NCBI GenBank assembly: GCA_035468285.1
Contig: DATISY010000007.1
Location: forward strand, 1 to 64,000
Origin: PALSA-555 sp035468285
Lineage (GTDB): Bacteria > Actinomycetota > Acidimicrobiia > IMCC26256 > PALSA-555
Reading direction: 5' to 3'
DNA: 64,000 nt
The notes under the pieces are model-generated. The model was not told where the DNA came from. It ran no database searches and saw nothing but the letters and a program-made list of their open reading frames with translations. Made by a program: the position numbers and the translations under genes. The number at the start of each line of letters is the position of its first letter. The stretch's first letter is position 1. Positions 41,731 to 50,075 of this stretch are shown here, piece by piece.

Positions 41731-42615
41731 GTGAGCATCTTTGTCGACAAGAACACCAAAGTCGTCTACCAAGGACTGACCGGATCCCAAGGGCGGTTCT
41801 ACGGCGTGCTGAACCGGGAGTACGGGACGAAGGTCGTCGCCGGCACCAACCCGAAGAAGGCCGGGACCGACGTCGACGGCATCCCCGTCTTCGCCACCGT
41901 CGGGGAGGCCGTCAAGGCAACGGGTGCCACCGCGTCATGCGTGTTCATCCCCGCCCCCGGCGTCAAGGCCGCCGTCGAAGACGCCGCCGAGGGTGGCGTC
42001 GAGTTCATCGTGGTGATCACCGAAGGCGTCCCTATGCACGACGAGGCCTGGTTCTACAACAAGCTGCGTCGCGACTACCCCAACGTCCGGCTGCTCGGCC
42101 CGAACTGCCCGGGGATCATCAGCCCGGGCCAGTGCAACATCGGCATCACCGCCGGCCACATCGCCAAAGCCGGGGGACCGGTCGGGATCGTGAGCCGCTC
42201 CGGGACCCTCACCTACCAGGCGCTGTACGAGCTCGAGCAGCAAGACATCGGCGTCACGACCTGCGTCGGGATCGGCGGTGACCCCGTCCCCGGCACCAGC
42301 TTCATCGACTGTCTCAGCGCCTTCGAAGCCGACTCGGCGACCAAAGCCGTCATGATGATCGGCGAGATCGGCGGGTCCGCCGAAGAGGAGGCCGCCCAGT
42401 ACATCAAGGCCGAGATGACGAAGCCCGTCGTCGCCTACATCGCCGGCGTCAGCGCACCGCCGGGCAAGAAGATGGGGCACGCCGGCGCGATCGTCTCGGG
42501 TGGCAAAGGGACCGCGCAGGCCAAGATGGACGCGCTGCGAGACGCGGGCGCCAAGGTCGGGTTGAACCCCACCGCGGCAGGCGCGCTGATGGTCGAAGTC
42601 GTCGCCGGCCTCTGA
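41731..42615 (+). CDS. sucD: Succinyl-CoA synthetase alpha subunit
   Basis: The CoA-binding and phospho-histidine subunit. The phosphorylated His lies in GHAGAIVSGGKGTAQ. The N-terminal Rossmann domain has QGLTGSQGRFYG, and GPNCPGIISPGQCNIG is typical. 294 residues with GTG start. It is co-transcribed with sucC. Confidence 0.98.
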   Translation: MSIFVDKNTKVVYQGLTGSQGRFYGVLNREYGTKVVAGTNPKKAGTDVDGIPVFATVGEAVKATGATASCVFIPAPGVKAAVEDAAEGGVEFIVVITEGVPMHDEAWFYNKLRRDYPNVRLLGPNCPGIISPGQCNIGITAGHIAKAGGPVGIVSRSGTLTYQALYELEQQDIGVTTCVGIGGDPVPGTSFIDCLSAFEADSATKAVMMIGEIGGSAEEEAAQYIKAEMTKPVVAYIAGVSAPPGKKMGHAGAIVSGGKGTAQAKMDALRDAGAKVGLNPTAAGALMVEVVAGL

Positions 42616-42627
42616 GCGGCGATCGCG

Positions 42628-42633
42628 TAGGCT
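42628..42633 (+). promoter_or_regulatory. -10 element of the DUF4190-like gene
   Basis: TAGGCT ends seven bases before GTG 42641. Confidence 0.45.
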
Positions 42634-42640
42634 CGCCATC

Positions 42641-42970
42641 GTGACCGCCACGCCCGCGCCACCCCCACCCCCGCCCCCGCCGCCGCCGCCGGTGGGCTGG
42701 GGCGCGAACCAGCAGGTCCAGCGTCAGACAACCAACGGGTTCGCCGTTGCAGCGCTGGTGCTCGGCATCGCGGTGCTGTGCACAGGAATCTTCGGCGGGA
42801 TCCTCGCCGTCGTATTCGGGAACCTGGCATTGGCCCGCATCGACGAATCCCAGGGCGCCCAGAAGGGCCGCGGGATGGCGATCACCGGCATCGTGCTGGG
42901 CTGGATCGCGATCGGGCTCACCGCCGTCGCCGCCGCGGCGTGGCTCATCTACGGGATCAGCAACCTCTAG
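42641..42970 (+). CDS. DUF4190-like small membrane protein
   Basis: 109 residues. A run of 12 prolines near the N-terminus is followed by two transmembrane helices (about 33-60 and 84-106) joined by a short loop that includes ALARIDESQGAQKGRGMA. This layout matches the DUF4190 family of actinobacterial two-helix proteins of unknown function. It has its own probable leaderless promoter and is followed by a strong terminator. Confidence 0.8.
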   Translation: MTATPAPPPPPPPPPPPVGWGANQQVQRQTTNGFAVAALVLGIAVLCTGIFGGILAVVFGNLALARIDESQGAQKGRGMAITGIVLGWIAIGLTAVAAAAWLIYGISNL

Positions 42971-43087
42971 TCGTCGGGCCCCCAGTCGTCCCATCGGGTG
43001 CCGCGTGCAACCGGCACGTCAGCACCAGGGAACACGCCCGCAGCCCGATCGCGACCGACGCCGAGCACCCCGCCAAGCCTTGCGCAT

Positions 43088-43119
43088 GATCAGGCCCCCG
43101 CGGTGGCGGGGGCCTGATC
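43088..43119. terminator. Bidirectional terminator, perfect 14-pair hairpin
   Basis: GATCAGGCCCCCGC (43088-43101) and its exact complement GCGGGGGCCTGATC (43106-43119) flank a GGTG loop. It lies between the convergent DUF4190-like gene and the next minus-strand membrane gene, so it can end both transcripts. No T run follows on the plus strand. Confidence 0.85.
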
Positions 43120-43137
43120 GAGAGCGACGGGTCGAGC

Positions 43138-43623
43138 TCAGGCGGCCGGAGGCGTGCTCCTGCCCTGAGACTCCCGGAAGTTCAGGAACGAGCCGGCGAC
43201 GAGGCCGGCGGTCGCGATGAGTCCGACGAAGATCCCGAACTTGCGGTCCTTGCTGACACTGATCCCGGCGGGGACGCTGGGCAGGTTGGGACCGACGATG
43301 ATCTTGATCAGGACCAACAGAAACGCGAGTCCCGCGAGGGCGAGCAGAATCTGCGCCATCGTGATCGACCCGAACTCACCCGGGATCTCGACCCCGACCG
43401 CTTTCAGGACGACATACGCCACGAGCGCGATGCCGATCAGGACCGCGATGAGCGTCAACGTGAAGCCCCAGGCATTATCGGCACCAGAGGCGCTGAAGCC
43501 CGGGATCCCCTTGGCGCCGACGCTCACGGTTGCGCCAAGCCAGTCGAAGAACGAGAAGATGAACAGGACAATTCCGCTGATGCCGATGATCTGGTCGCCT
43601 CGGGTCAGCCTGTTGAGATCCAT
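43138..43623 (-). CDS. Four-helix membrane protein of unknown function
   Basis: 161 residues from ATG 43623, with Shine-Dalgarno ggagga 8-12 bases upstream. Four hydrophobic segments can be seen: GISGIVLFIFSFFDWLGA, WGFTLTLIAVLIGIALVAYV, ILLALAGLAFLLVLIKIIVG and IFVGLIATAGLVAGSFLNF. Short loops and a small-residue-rich composition suggest an integral inner-membrane protein. I do not recognise a family with confidence. It lies back-to-back with purN. Confidence 0.8.
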   Translation of the reverse strand: MDLNRLTRGDQIIGISGIVLFIFSFFDWLGATVSVGAKGIPGFSASGADNAWGFTLTLIAVLIGIALVAYVVLKAVGVEIPGEFGSITMAQILLALAGLAFLLVLIKIIVGPNLPSVPAGISVSKDRKFGIFVGLIATAGLVAGSFLNFRESQGRSTPPAA

Positions 43624-43752
43624 GCAGATTCCTCCGAACAACGCGTCGCGGCAAGGGCTGCCCGGCGCCACCAGCAGTCGACCACGGCCACCCCGGGAAA
43701 GCAAGCATCCTCGCCGGGTGACGCACCTCGACGAGGCGGTTGAACCCTCGAC

Positions 43753-43758
43753 TACCTT
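43753..43758 (+). promoter_or_regulatory. -10 element of purN-purH-folD
   Basis: TACCTT ends seven bases before GTG 43766. It is the likely single promoter for the purine and one-carbon genes that follow with overlapping ends. Confidence 0.45.
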
Positions 43759-43765
43759 CCTCTTT

Positions 43766-44329
43766 GTGCGGAGGTTGGGTGTGCTCGCGTCGGGGACCGG
43801 CACCATCCTCCAGTCCCTCCTCGATTCCGGACTGCCCGTCGCGCTCGTGGTCGTCGACCGGCCCTGTGGGGCCACGGCACGCGCCGAGGCTGCGGGGGTC
43901 GCCGTCGAGCCCGTCGAGCGGACGTCGTTCGGACCCGAGTTCGATCGCGTCGCGTACACCCATCGGGTGGTCGACGCGCTCAAGCGCCACGAGGTCGACC
44001 TCGTCGCCATGGCTGGGTTCGGGACGATCCTCGCCGAGCCCATGTACGAGGCGTTCGGTGACCGGGTCGTCAACACCCACCCGGCGCTCCTCCCGGCGTT
44101 CCGGGGGTGGCACGCCGTCGACGACGCGCTCGCCGCGGGCGTGAAGGTCACCGGCTGGACCGCGCACGTCGCCACGCTCGAGGTGGACGACGGCCCGATC
44201 CTGGCCCAAGAGGCCGTGGCCGTCCTGCCCGACGACACGGTCGAGACGCTCCACGAGCGCATCAAGGAGGTCGAGCGCCGTCGCTACCCCGAGGTGCTCC
44301 GCGACCTGCTGGAGGAGGGCCCCTCGTGA
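43766..44329 (+). CDS. purN: Phosphoribosylglycinamide formyltransferase
   Basis: Third step of purine synthesis, using 10-formyl-tetrahydrofolate. The N-terminus MRRLGVLASGTGTILQSLL and the catalytic NTHPALLPAF with a later Asp in EVDDGPILAQEAV are in the expected order. 187 residues. GTG 43766 is supported by the TACCTT box. Its stop overlaps the purH GTG. Some motif positions differ from well-known PurN proteins but the catalytic Asn, His and Asp are kept. Confidence 0.93.
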   Translation: MRRLGVLASGTGTILQSLLDSGLPVALVVVDRPCGATARAEAAGVAVEPVERTSFGPEFDRVAYTHRVVDALKRHEVDLVAMAGFGTILAEPMYEAFGDRVVNTHPALLPAFRGWHAVDDALAAGVKVTGWTAHVATLEVDDGPILAQEAVAVLPDDTVETLHERIKEVERRRYPEVLRDLLEEGPS

Positions 44330-45834
44330 GGCGACGGGCGCTCGTGTCGGTGTACGACAAGACCGGGGTGGTCGACTTCGCCCGTGGGCTCCGCGAGCTC
44401 GGCTACGAGCTGGTGTCGTCCGGCGGGACCGCGACCGCGCTGGCGGCCGCCGGGCTGGAGGTGACCACGGTCGAGTCGGTGACCGAAGCTCCGGAGATGC
44501 TCGACGGTCGGGTCAAGACCCTCCACCCGAGCGTCCATGGCGGACTGCTCGCGGACCTGGGCAACGAGCAGCATGTCGCGGACCTCGACCAGCAGTCGAT
44601 CGAGCCCTTCCAGCTCGTCGTCAGCAACCTCTACCCGTTCCTGACGGAGCCCGGGATCGAGATGATCGACATCGGCGGCCCCGCCATGGTGCGAGCCGCG
44701 GCGAAGAACCACGCCTGGGTCGGAGTGGTGTCGGCTCCGGGACAGTACGACGAGGTGCTTGCCGAGCTCCGCGCCCACGGCGGAGCCCTCACTGAGGAGA
44801 CGCGTCGTCGTCTGGCGCGCGAGGCGTTCGCGCGCACCGCGGCGTACGACGCGGCGATCGTGGCATGGCTCGAAGGTGACGACACCATCCCCGAACACCT
44901 GGTCCTCGCCCTCGAACGCACGAACGACCAGCTGCGGTACGGCGAGAACCCGCACCAGCAGGCCGCCCGCTACCGCGCGGCGGGGACCACCTCATGGTGG
45001 GACGACGTCCAACAGCACAGCGGCCTGGCGCTCTCGTACCTGAACTTCTACGACGCGGACGCGGCGTGGCGGACCGTCCACGACCTCGGAGACGACCCGA
45101 CGTGCGCCATCATCAAGCACGCCAACCCGTGCGGCGCTGCGGTCGCCCATGACCTCGCCGACGCGTACCAGCGGGCCCTCGAGTGCGACGAGCAATCCGC
45201 GTTCGGCGGCGTCGTCGCCGTGAACCGGCCCGTCGACACCGCAACCGTGGAGCGCATGGTCGACGGCCCTCAAGCTGACGTCGTCATCGCGCCCGGGTAC
45301 TCGCCCGGCGCCGTTGACGCACTCATCGCCAAACGCAGGAACACACGGCTCCTCGAAGCGTCACCGCCCGGCCCCTGGTCTCGAGACTTCCGTCAGATCT
45401 CCGGCGGGTTCCTCGTCCAGGACCCGCACCACTTCGTGGCGCACCGCGACTCGTGGCGAGTCGTCACCCAAGCCGCACCGAACGAGGCGCAGTGGCGTGA
45501 CGCCGCGCTGGCGTGGCGGCTCTGCGGGCACGTGAAGTCGAACGCGATCGTCCTCGTGAAGGACGGCCAGGCGGTCGGCATCGGCGCGGGTCAGCAGAAG
45601 CGAGTCGATTCGGGAGAGATCGCGGCCCGCAAGGCCGCCGGTCGCGCCGCGGGCGGCGCGTGCGCCAGCGATGCCTTCTACCCGTTCCCGGATGGTATCG
45701 ACGCCGCCGCCGGGGCCGGCGCCGCAGTGGTCATCCAGCCCGGAGGCAGCATGAACGACGACCGGATCATCGAACGAGCCGACGAGCTCGGCCTGGCCAT
45801 GGTGTTCACCGGCGAACGCCACTTCCTCCACTGA
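44326..45834 (+). CDS. purH: Bifunctional AICAR transformylase/IMP cyclohydrolase
   Basis: Last two steps of IMP synthesis. The cyclohydrolase domain has LVSVYDKTGVVDFARGL and VKTLHPSVHGGLL. The transformylase domain has LRYGENPHQQAA, IIKHANPCGAA, the DEQSAFGG loop and HVKSNAIVLV. At 502 residues it is near normal. GTG 44326 overlaps purN, and the stop overlaps folD (TGATG). The next gene supplies the folate pool it uses. Confidence 0.97.
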   Translation: MRRRALVSVYDKTGVVDFARGLRELGYELVSSGGTATALAAAGLEVTTVESVTEAPEMLDGRVKTLHPSVHGGLLADLGNEQHVADLDQQSIEPFQLVVSNLYPFLTEPGIEMIDIGGPAMVRAAAKNHAWVGVVSAPGQYDEVLAELRAHGGALTEETRRRLAREAFARTAAYDAAIVAWLEGDDTIPEHLVLALERTNDQLRYGENPHQQAARYRAAGTTSWWDDVQQHSGLALSYLNFYDADAAWRTVHDLGDDPTCAIIKHANPCGAAVAHDLADAYQRALECDEQSAFGGVVAVNRPVDTATVERMVDGPQADVVIAPGYSPGAVDALIAKRRNTRLLEASPPGPWSRDFRQISGGFLVQDPHHFVAHRDSWRVVTQAAPNEAQWRDAALAWRLCGHVKSNAIVLVKDGQAVGIGAGQQKRVDSGEIAARKAAGRAAGGACASDAFYPFPDGIDAAAGAGAAVVIQPGGSMNDDRIIERADELGLAMVFTGERHFLH

Positions 45835-46694
45835 TGACGGCTCGCCTCATGCCCGGCGCGCCCGTCGCCGACGCTGTCTTCGCCGACCTCGCACCCCGAA
45901 TCCGCGCCGTCGTCGCCGGCGGCCATCAACCGGGGCTCGGCACCATCCTCGTCGGCGAGGAGTCAGCCAGTGTCGGGTATGTCCGCATCAAGCATCAGAA
46001 GGCCGAGGAGATCGGCTGCGCGTCACCGCACATCCAGCTCCCCGATGACGCCACCCAAGCGGACCTGGTCGCAGCCATCCGCTCCTTCAACGACGACCCG
46101 GCGGTCGACGCCATGCTCGTCCAGCACCCCACGCCGCCCCAGATCGACTACGAAGCGGCACTCCTCGAGATGGACCCGGACAAGGACGCCGACGGGCTCC
46201 ACCCGGTCAACATGGGCCGCCTCGCGCTGTCCATGGCCGGCCCCGTCCCGTGCACCCCCGCCGGAATCGAGGCCCTCCTCGCCCACTACGAGATCCCCAT
46301 CGCCGGGCGGGAGGTCTGCATCCTCGGCCGCGGGGTCACGCTGGGGCGACCCCTCGCCATGCTGCTCTCCCAGAAGCGACCCACGGCCAACGCCGCCGTG
46401 ACGGTCGTGCACACCGGCGTCTCGGACTGGCCCCGCTACACCCAACGGGCCGAGGTCGTCATCGCCGCCGCCGGCGTCCCCGGGATCCTCCAGCCCGAGC
46501 ACCTCACCCCCGGCGTCGTCGTCGTCGGGGGCGGGGTCCGGTACGAGGGCCGCAAGCTCCTCCCAGACGTCGACGAGCGCTGCGCCGAGGTGGCCGCCGC
46601 CATCACCCCCCGGGTGGGTGGCGTGGGACCCACCACAATCGCGATGCTGTTCCGGAACATGGTGGAGGCGGCTGAGAGGAGCAGGGCGGGGTGA
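45834..46694 (+). CDS. folD: Methylenetetrahydrofolate dehydrogenase/cyclohydrolase
   Basis: Makes 10-formyl-THF, the cofactor used by PurN and PurH encoded just upstream. YVRIKHQKAEEIG has the catalytic Lys, with DADGLHPVNMG, PCTPAGI and the NADP loop GRGVTLGRPLAMLL. The usual VQLPLP segment reads VQHPTP, a small departure. 286 residues from ATG 45834, which overlaps purH. The next small gene overlaps its stop. Confidence 0.95.
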   Translation: MTARLMPGAPVADAVFADLAPRIRAVVAGGHQPGLGTILVGEESASVGYVRIKHQKAEEIGCASPHIQLPDDATQADLVAAIRSFNDDPAVDAMLVQHPTPPQIDYEAALLEMDPDKDADGLHPVNMGRLALSMAGPVPCTPAGIEALLAHYEIPIAGREVCILGRGVTLGRPLAMLLSQKRPTANAAVTVVHTGVSDWPRYTQRAEVVIAAAGVPGILQPEHLTPGVVVVGGGVRYEGRKLLPDVDERCAEVAAAITPRVGGVGPTTIAMLFRNMVEAAERSRAG

Positions 46695-46912
46695 GCAGCG
46701 AGCCGACACCGGCCGCGACCCCGGACGCGGAGTGCCCCTTGTGTGCCACGCCTGTCGCCTGGCAGGCCAAACGGTGCCCGGAGTGTGGCTGGTCGCTCGC
46801 CGGCGTCAACGGCCGTCCCGGTCCGTACTCGAAAGCTGCGCTGTGGTGGACTGGCGGCGGCTTTCTCGCGGTCTACCTCATCACCTTGGCGATCGTCGCC
46901 TTGACGCACTGA
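46691..46912 (+). CDS. Zinc-ribbon single-pass membrane microprotein
   Basis: 73 residues. Two C-x2-C pairs (CPLC and CPEC, about 18 residues apart) make a small zinc ribbon, and one helix (about 52-70) spans the membrane. GTG 46691 overlaps the folD stop (GTGA), so it is made with the purine/folate genes. The function is unknown. Confidence 0.7.
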   Translation: MSSEPTPAATPDAECPLCATPVAWQAKRCPECGWSLAGVNGRPGPYSKAALWWTGGGFLAVYLITLAIVALTH

Positions 46913-46946
46913 CCCGCGTCGACCCCCCGAAGCGAGCAGGAGTCCC

Positions 46947-48149
46947 ATGGCCGAACTGATCACGATGGTGGACGGCACCTTGACTGTCCCGGACGAACCG
47001 ATCATCCCGTTCATCGAGGGCGACGGCACCGGCGTCGACATCTGGCCCGCCGCGAAGCGGGTCCTCGACGCCGCCATCGAGAAGTCCTACCAAGGTCGCC
47101 GCCGCGTGGCGTGGACCGAGGTGCTCGCCGGCGAGAAGGCGTTCCGCGAGACCGGCAGCTGGCTTCCCGACGAGACCGTGGAATCGTTCCGCGAGCACCT
47201 CATCGGCATCAAGGGCCCGCTGACGACCCCAGTTGGCGGCGGAATCCGCTCCCTGAACGTCGCCTTGCGCCAGATCCTCGACCTTTACGTGTGTCTCCGC
47301 CCGGTCCAGTACTACCCCGGGGTCCCATCGCCGGTGAAGCGCCCCGAGCTGGTCGACATGGTCATCTTCCGGGAGAACACCGAAGACATCTACGCCGGCC
47401 TCGAGGTCGAAGAAGGCACCCCCGAGGCCAAGAAGCTCATCGAGGTCTTCAAACGAGAGCTCAACTGGACCATCCGTGAGGACTCGGGGATCGGGATCAA
47501 ACCGATCTCGGTCACCGGCTCGAAACGGCTCATCCGCGCTGCGATCCAGTACGCGGTCAAGCAACACCGGGCCAGCGTCACCCTCGTCCACAAGGGCAAC
47601 ATCCAGAAGTTCACCGAGGGTGCGTTCCGGAACTGGGGCTATGAGCTCGTCCGCGAGGAGTTCGCCGACGTCGCCGTGGGATGGGACGACTGCAACGGCG
47701 ACCCCGGCAACAAGGTCCTCGTCAAGGACAACATCGCCGACATCACCCTGCAGCAGGTGCTGACACGCCCCGACGACTTCGACGTCATCGCGACCACGAA
47801 CCTCAACGGGGACTACCTCTCCGACGCGCTCGCCGCGCAGGTCGGAGGGATCGGGATCGCCCCCGGCGGCAACATCAACTACGTCACCGGCCACGGCATC
47901 TTCGAGGCGACGCACGGGACCGCCCCCAAATACGCGGGGCAGGACAAAGTCAACCCATCCTCGGTGCTGCTCTCGGGCGTCATGATGCTCGAGCACCTCG
48001 GGTGGGACGAGCCCGCCACCCTGATCACCAAAGCGTTCGAAGCCACCATCTCGGACAAGGTCGTGACCTACGACTTCGCCCGGCTGATGGACGGCGCCCA
48101 CGAGGTCAAGACCTCGGAGTTCGCCGAAGCCGTCGTCGATCACATGTGA
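46947..48149 (+). CDS. icd: Isocitrate dehydrogenase (NADP type)
   Basis: Oxidises isocitrate to 2-oxoglutarate. It has 400 residues, the homodimeric bacterial form. The substrate loop is GGGIRSLNVALRQILDLYV with the Ser site, followed by FRENTEDIYAGLE, catalytic Lys/Tyr region LVHKGNIQKFTEG and ATHGTAPKYAGQDKVNP. The K-Y after TAP is the mark of NADP preference. A short hairpin (CCGCTC/GAGCGG, 48150-48166) follows the stop. Confidence 0.97.
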   Translation: MAELITMVDGTLTVPDEPIIPFIEGDGTGVDIWPAAKRVLDAAIEKSYQGRRRVAWTEVLAGEKAFRETGSWLPDETVESFREHLIGIKGPLTTPVGGGIRSLNVALRQILDLYVCLRPVQYYPGVPSPVKRPELVDMVIFRENTEDIYAGLEVEEGTPEAKKLIEVFKRELNWTIREDSGIGIKPISVTGSKRLIRAAIQYAVKQHRASVTLVHKGNIQKFTEGAFRNWGYELVREEFADVAVGWDDCNGDPGNKVLVKDNIADITLQQVLTRPDDFDVIATTNLNGDYLSDALAAQVGGIGIAPGGNINYVTGHGIFEATHGTAPKYAGQDKVNPSSVLLSGVMMLEHLGWDEPATLITKAFEATISDKVVTYDFARLMDGAHEVKTSEFAEAVVDHM

Positions 48150-48228
48150 CCGCTCGAATGGAGCGGGCCCGCCGACCGTCCTCATCCAAACCGCGGCCCG
48201 ACGCCGAATGGTGGGAGAGGAGGCACGC

Positions 48229-49032
48229 GTGCTGCTCGCCGAGCTGAACATCCGCCACAGTCGCCGTCATCAGCCCACCCGCCGGGTCGCGCTCGGGGAC
48301 ACGTACCTCCCCACCAGCGGCGCCGCGTTCGGCGCGGTCCTCCTCGGGGCCGTCGTCGCCGAGCACCTCGACGACCTCGACGAGGACCAGCGTGAGCTCC
48401 TCCCCCGACTCCTCCACGACGCCCGCGACGGTCTGGGGGTGCCGCGCATCGCGCTCCGCTACCGGCTCCAGACCGACACGCACGGCCTGGACCGCTCCCG
48501 TCACCGGATCATCAGCGAATCGCCCGGCTCGAACGACCGGCCTGCGGCGTTGATCCTCGAGTTCGACGAGCACGCCGCCGGCGCCCCCCAGCTGATCGGC
48601 GCCGTGATGGCAGCCGCCGCCCTCCCCTCGTCGGCCCGGCAGGTCGCGCTCCGAGCGATCGAATCGTCGGTCATGCGACCCGTGCTCCCCGAGGGGCTCA
48701 CCGTCCGGCGCCTCGCGGAGGGCGTCCCCGGTCTCCAGCCCTTCGCGCCCCTGCGGGGCGCGGAGGAGCCCGACACCGACGCGCTGTGGCGCGGCGTGCC
48801 CGCGGAGCGCCGCTGGGCGATGGAGGTCCTCGGGATGCGGGCCGGGATGCCCCTCGGTCGTACCGATGTCCAGGCTCGCTTCCGGCGGCTGGTTCGCTTG
48901 GCGCACCCCGACCAGGGAGGCGCTCGGGACGGGGCCGCCGAGCGACTCGCCGAGCTGCGCGAGGCCCGGGAGCTCCTCCTCTCGCTCGTGCGGACCAGAC
49001 CAGACTCGGCCGAAGCGCAGCGCACCGGGTAG
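48229..49032 (+). CDS. J-domain protein of unknown partner
   Basis: 267 residues from GTG 48229 (Shine-Dalgarno gagaggagg; an ATG at 48208 overlaps it). The C-terminus (about 195-252) matches a J domain, with AMEVLGMRAG, then RFRRLVRLAHPDQGG carrying HPD at 226-228, then a helix with AAERLAELREARELL. The first 190 residues are not recognised. It would stimulate an Hsp70, recruiting it to an unknown client. It lies between icd and mdh, with mdh having its own promoter. Confidence 0.8.
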   Translation: MLLAELNIRHSRRHQPTRRVALGDTYLPTSGAAFGAVLLGAVVAEHLDDLDEDQRELLPRLLHDARDGLGVPRIALRYRLQTDTHGLDRSRHRIISESPGSNDRPAALILEFDEHAAGAPQLIGAVMAAAALPSSARQVALRAIESSVMRPVLPEGLTVRRLAEGVPGLQPFAPLRGAEEPDTDALWRGVPAERRWAMEVLGMRAGMPLGRTDVQARFRRLVRLAHPDQGGARDGAAERLAELREARELLLSLVRTRPDSAEAQRTG

Positions 49033-49035
49033 GTT
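49030..49035 (+). promoter_or_regulatory. -10 element of mdh
   Basis: TAGGTT overlaps the preceding stop codon and ends eight bases before ATG 49044. Confidence 0.45.
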
Positions 49036-49043
49036 CCCGAGCC

Positions 49044-50030
49044 ATGCCGAACCCACCCGTCCATGTCGCGGTCACCGGGGCCGCAGGCCAGATCGGCTAC
49101 GCCCTAGTGCACCGCATCGCGGCCGGGGAGCTCCTCGGCCCGGAGCAACCGGTCGTGCTGCGCCTCCTCGAGATCGAGCCCGCCATGAAGGCGCTCGATG
49201 GGCTCGTGATGGAGCTCGAGGACGGCGCCCACGCGCTGCTCGAAGGCATCGAGGCCACCTCCGATGTCAACCACGCGTTCAACGGCGCGTCGTGGTGCCT
49301 GCTCGTCGGGTCCGTTCCCCGCAAGGCCGGGATGGAACGGCGCGACCTCCTGTCCATCAACGGTGGGATCTTCGGGCCCCAGGGGCGTGCGATCAACGCC
49401 CACGCGGCGCCGGACGTGCGGGTGCTCGTCGTCGGGAATCCCTGCAACACCAACTGCCTCATCGCCCGGTCGAACGCGCCTGACGTTCCCGACGACCGGT
49501 GGTTCGCCATGATGCGCCTCGATGAGAACCGGGCCAAGTCCCAGCTCGCCAAGAAGGCCGGCGTGCCGACCCGCGCCGTGACGAACATGGCGATCTGGGG
49601 CAACCACTCCGCCACCCAGTTCCCCGACTGCTTCCACGCCCGAATCGACGGTCGCCACGTCCCCGAGGTGATCACGGATCACGACTGGTTGCGGGGCCCG
49701 TTCATGGACACCGTGCAGAAGCGTGGCGCCGCCGTGATCGAGGCCCGAGGTGCGTCGTCCGCCGCGTCTGCCGCGCACGCCGCGATCGAATCCGTCAAGA
49801 GCATCTGGCAGCCCACCCCCGAGGGTGACTGGCACTCGCTGGCCGTCGTCAGCCACGACGAGTACGGCGTTCCCGAAGGCCTTCAGTTCGGGTTCCCCGT
49901 CCGAAGCGACGGGACCTCCTGGACCATCGTCGAGAGAATCCAGCACGACGACTTCGCCAGCGAGCGGATCACTGCCACCACCAACGAGCTCCTCGAGGAG
50001 CGGCACGAGGTGCTCGAGCTGCTCGGCTGA
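49044..50030 (+). CDS. mdh: Malate dehydrogenase
   Basis: Oxidises malate to oxaloacetate with NAD. The nucleotide fold has VTGAAGQIGYALV, the mobile-loop Arg lies in GSVPRKAGMERRDLL, RLDENRAKSQLA follows, and the catalytic His is in IWGNHSATQFPD. At 328 residues it is the cytosolic-like type common in actinobacteria. It closes the row of TCA genes in this region. Confidence 0.97.
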   Translation: MPNPPVHVAVTGAAGQIGYALVHRIAAGELLGPEQPVVLRLLEIEPAMKALDGLVMELEDGAHALLEGIEATSDVNHAFNGASWCLLVGSVPRKAGMERRDLLSINGGIFGPQGRAINAHAAPDVRVLVVGNPCNTNCLIARSNAPDVPDDRWFAMMRLDENRAKSQLAKKAGVPTRAVTNMAIWGNHSATQFPDCFHARIDGRHVPEVITDHDWLRGPFMDTVQKRGAAVIEARGASSAASAAHAAIESVKSIWQPTPEGDWHSLAVVSHDEYGVPEGLQFGFPVRSDGTSWTIVERIQHDDFASERITATTNELLEERHEVLELLG

Positions 50031-50075
50031 GCCAGGATCCGCCACCCTTGTCGGGCGGCGGGTCACGATGAGGTC

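Noticed and set aside
42653..42690. C-rich run considered as a simple-sequence or slippage site
   Set aside because: It encodes a polyproline stretch in frame, with mixed CCA/CCC/CCG codons; nothing indicates phase variation.
48150..48166. Hairpin after icd considered as a terminator
   Set aside because: Only six pairs with a five-base loop and no T run; too weak to list as a terminator.
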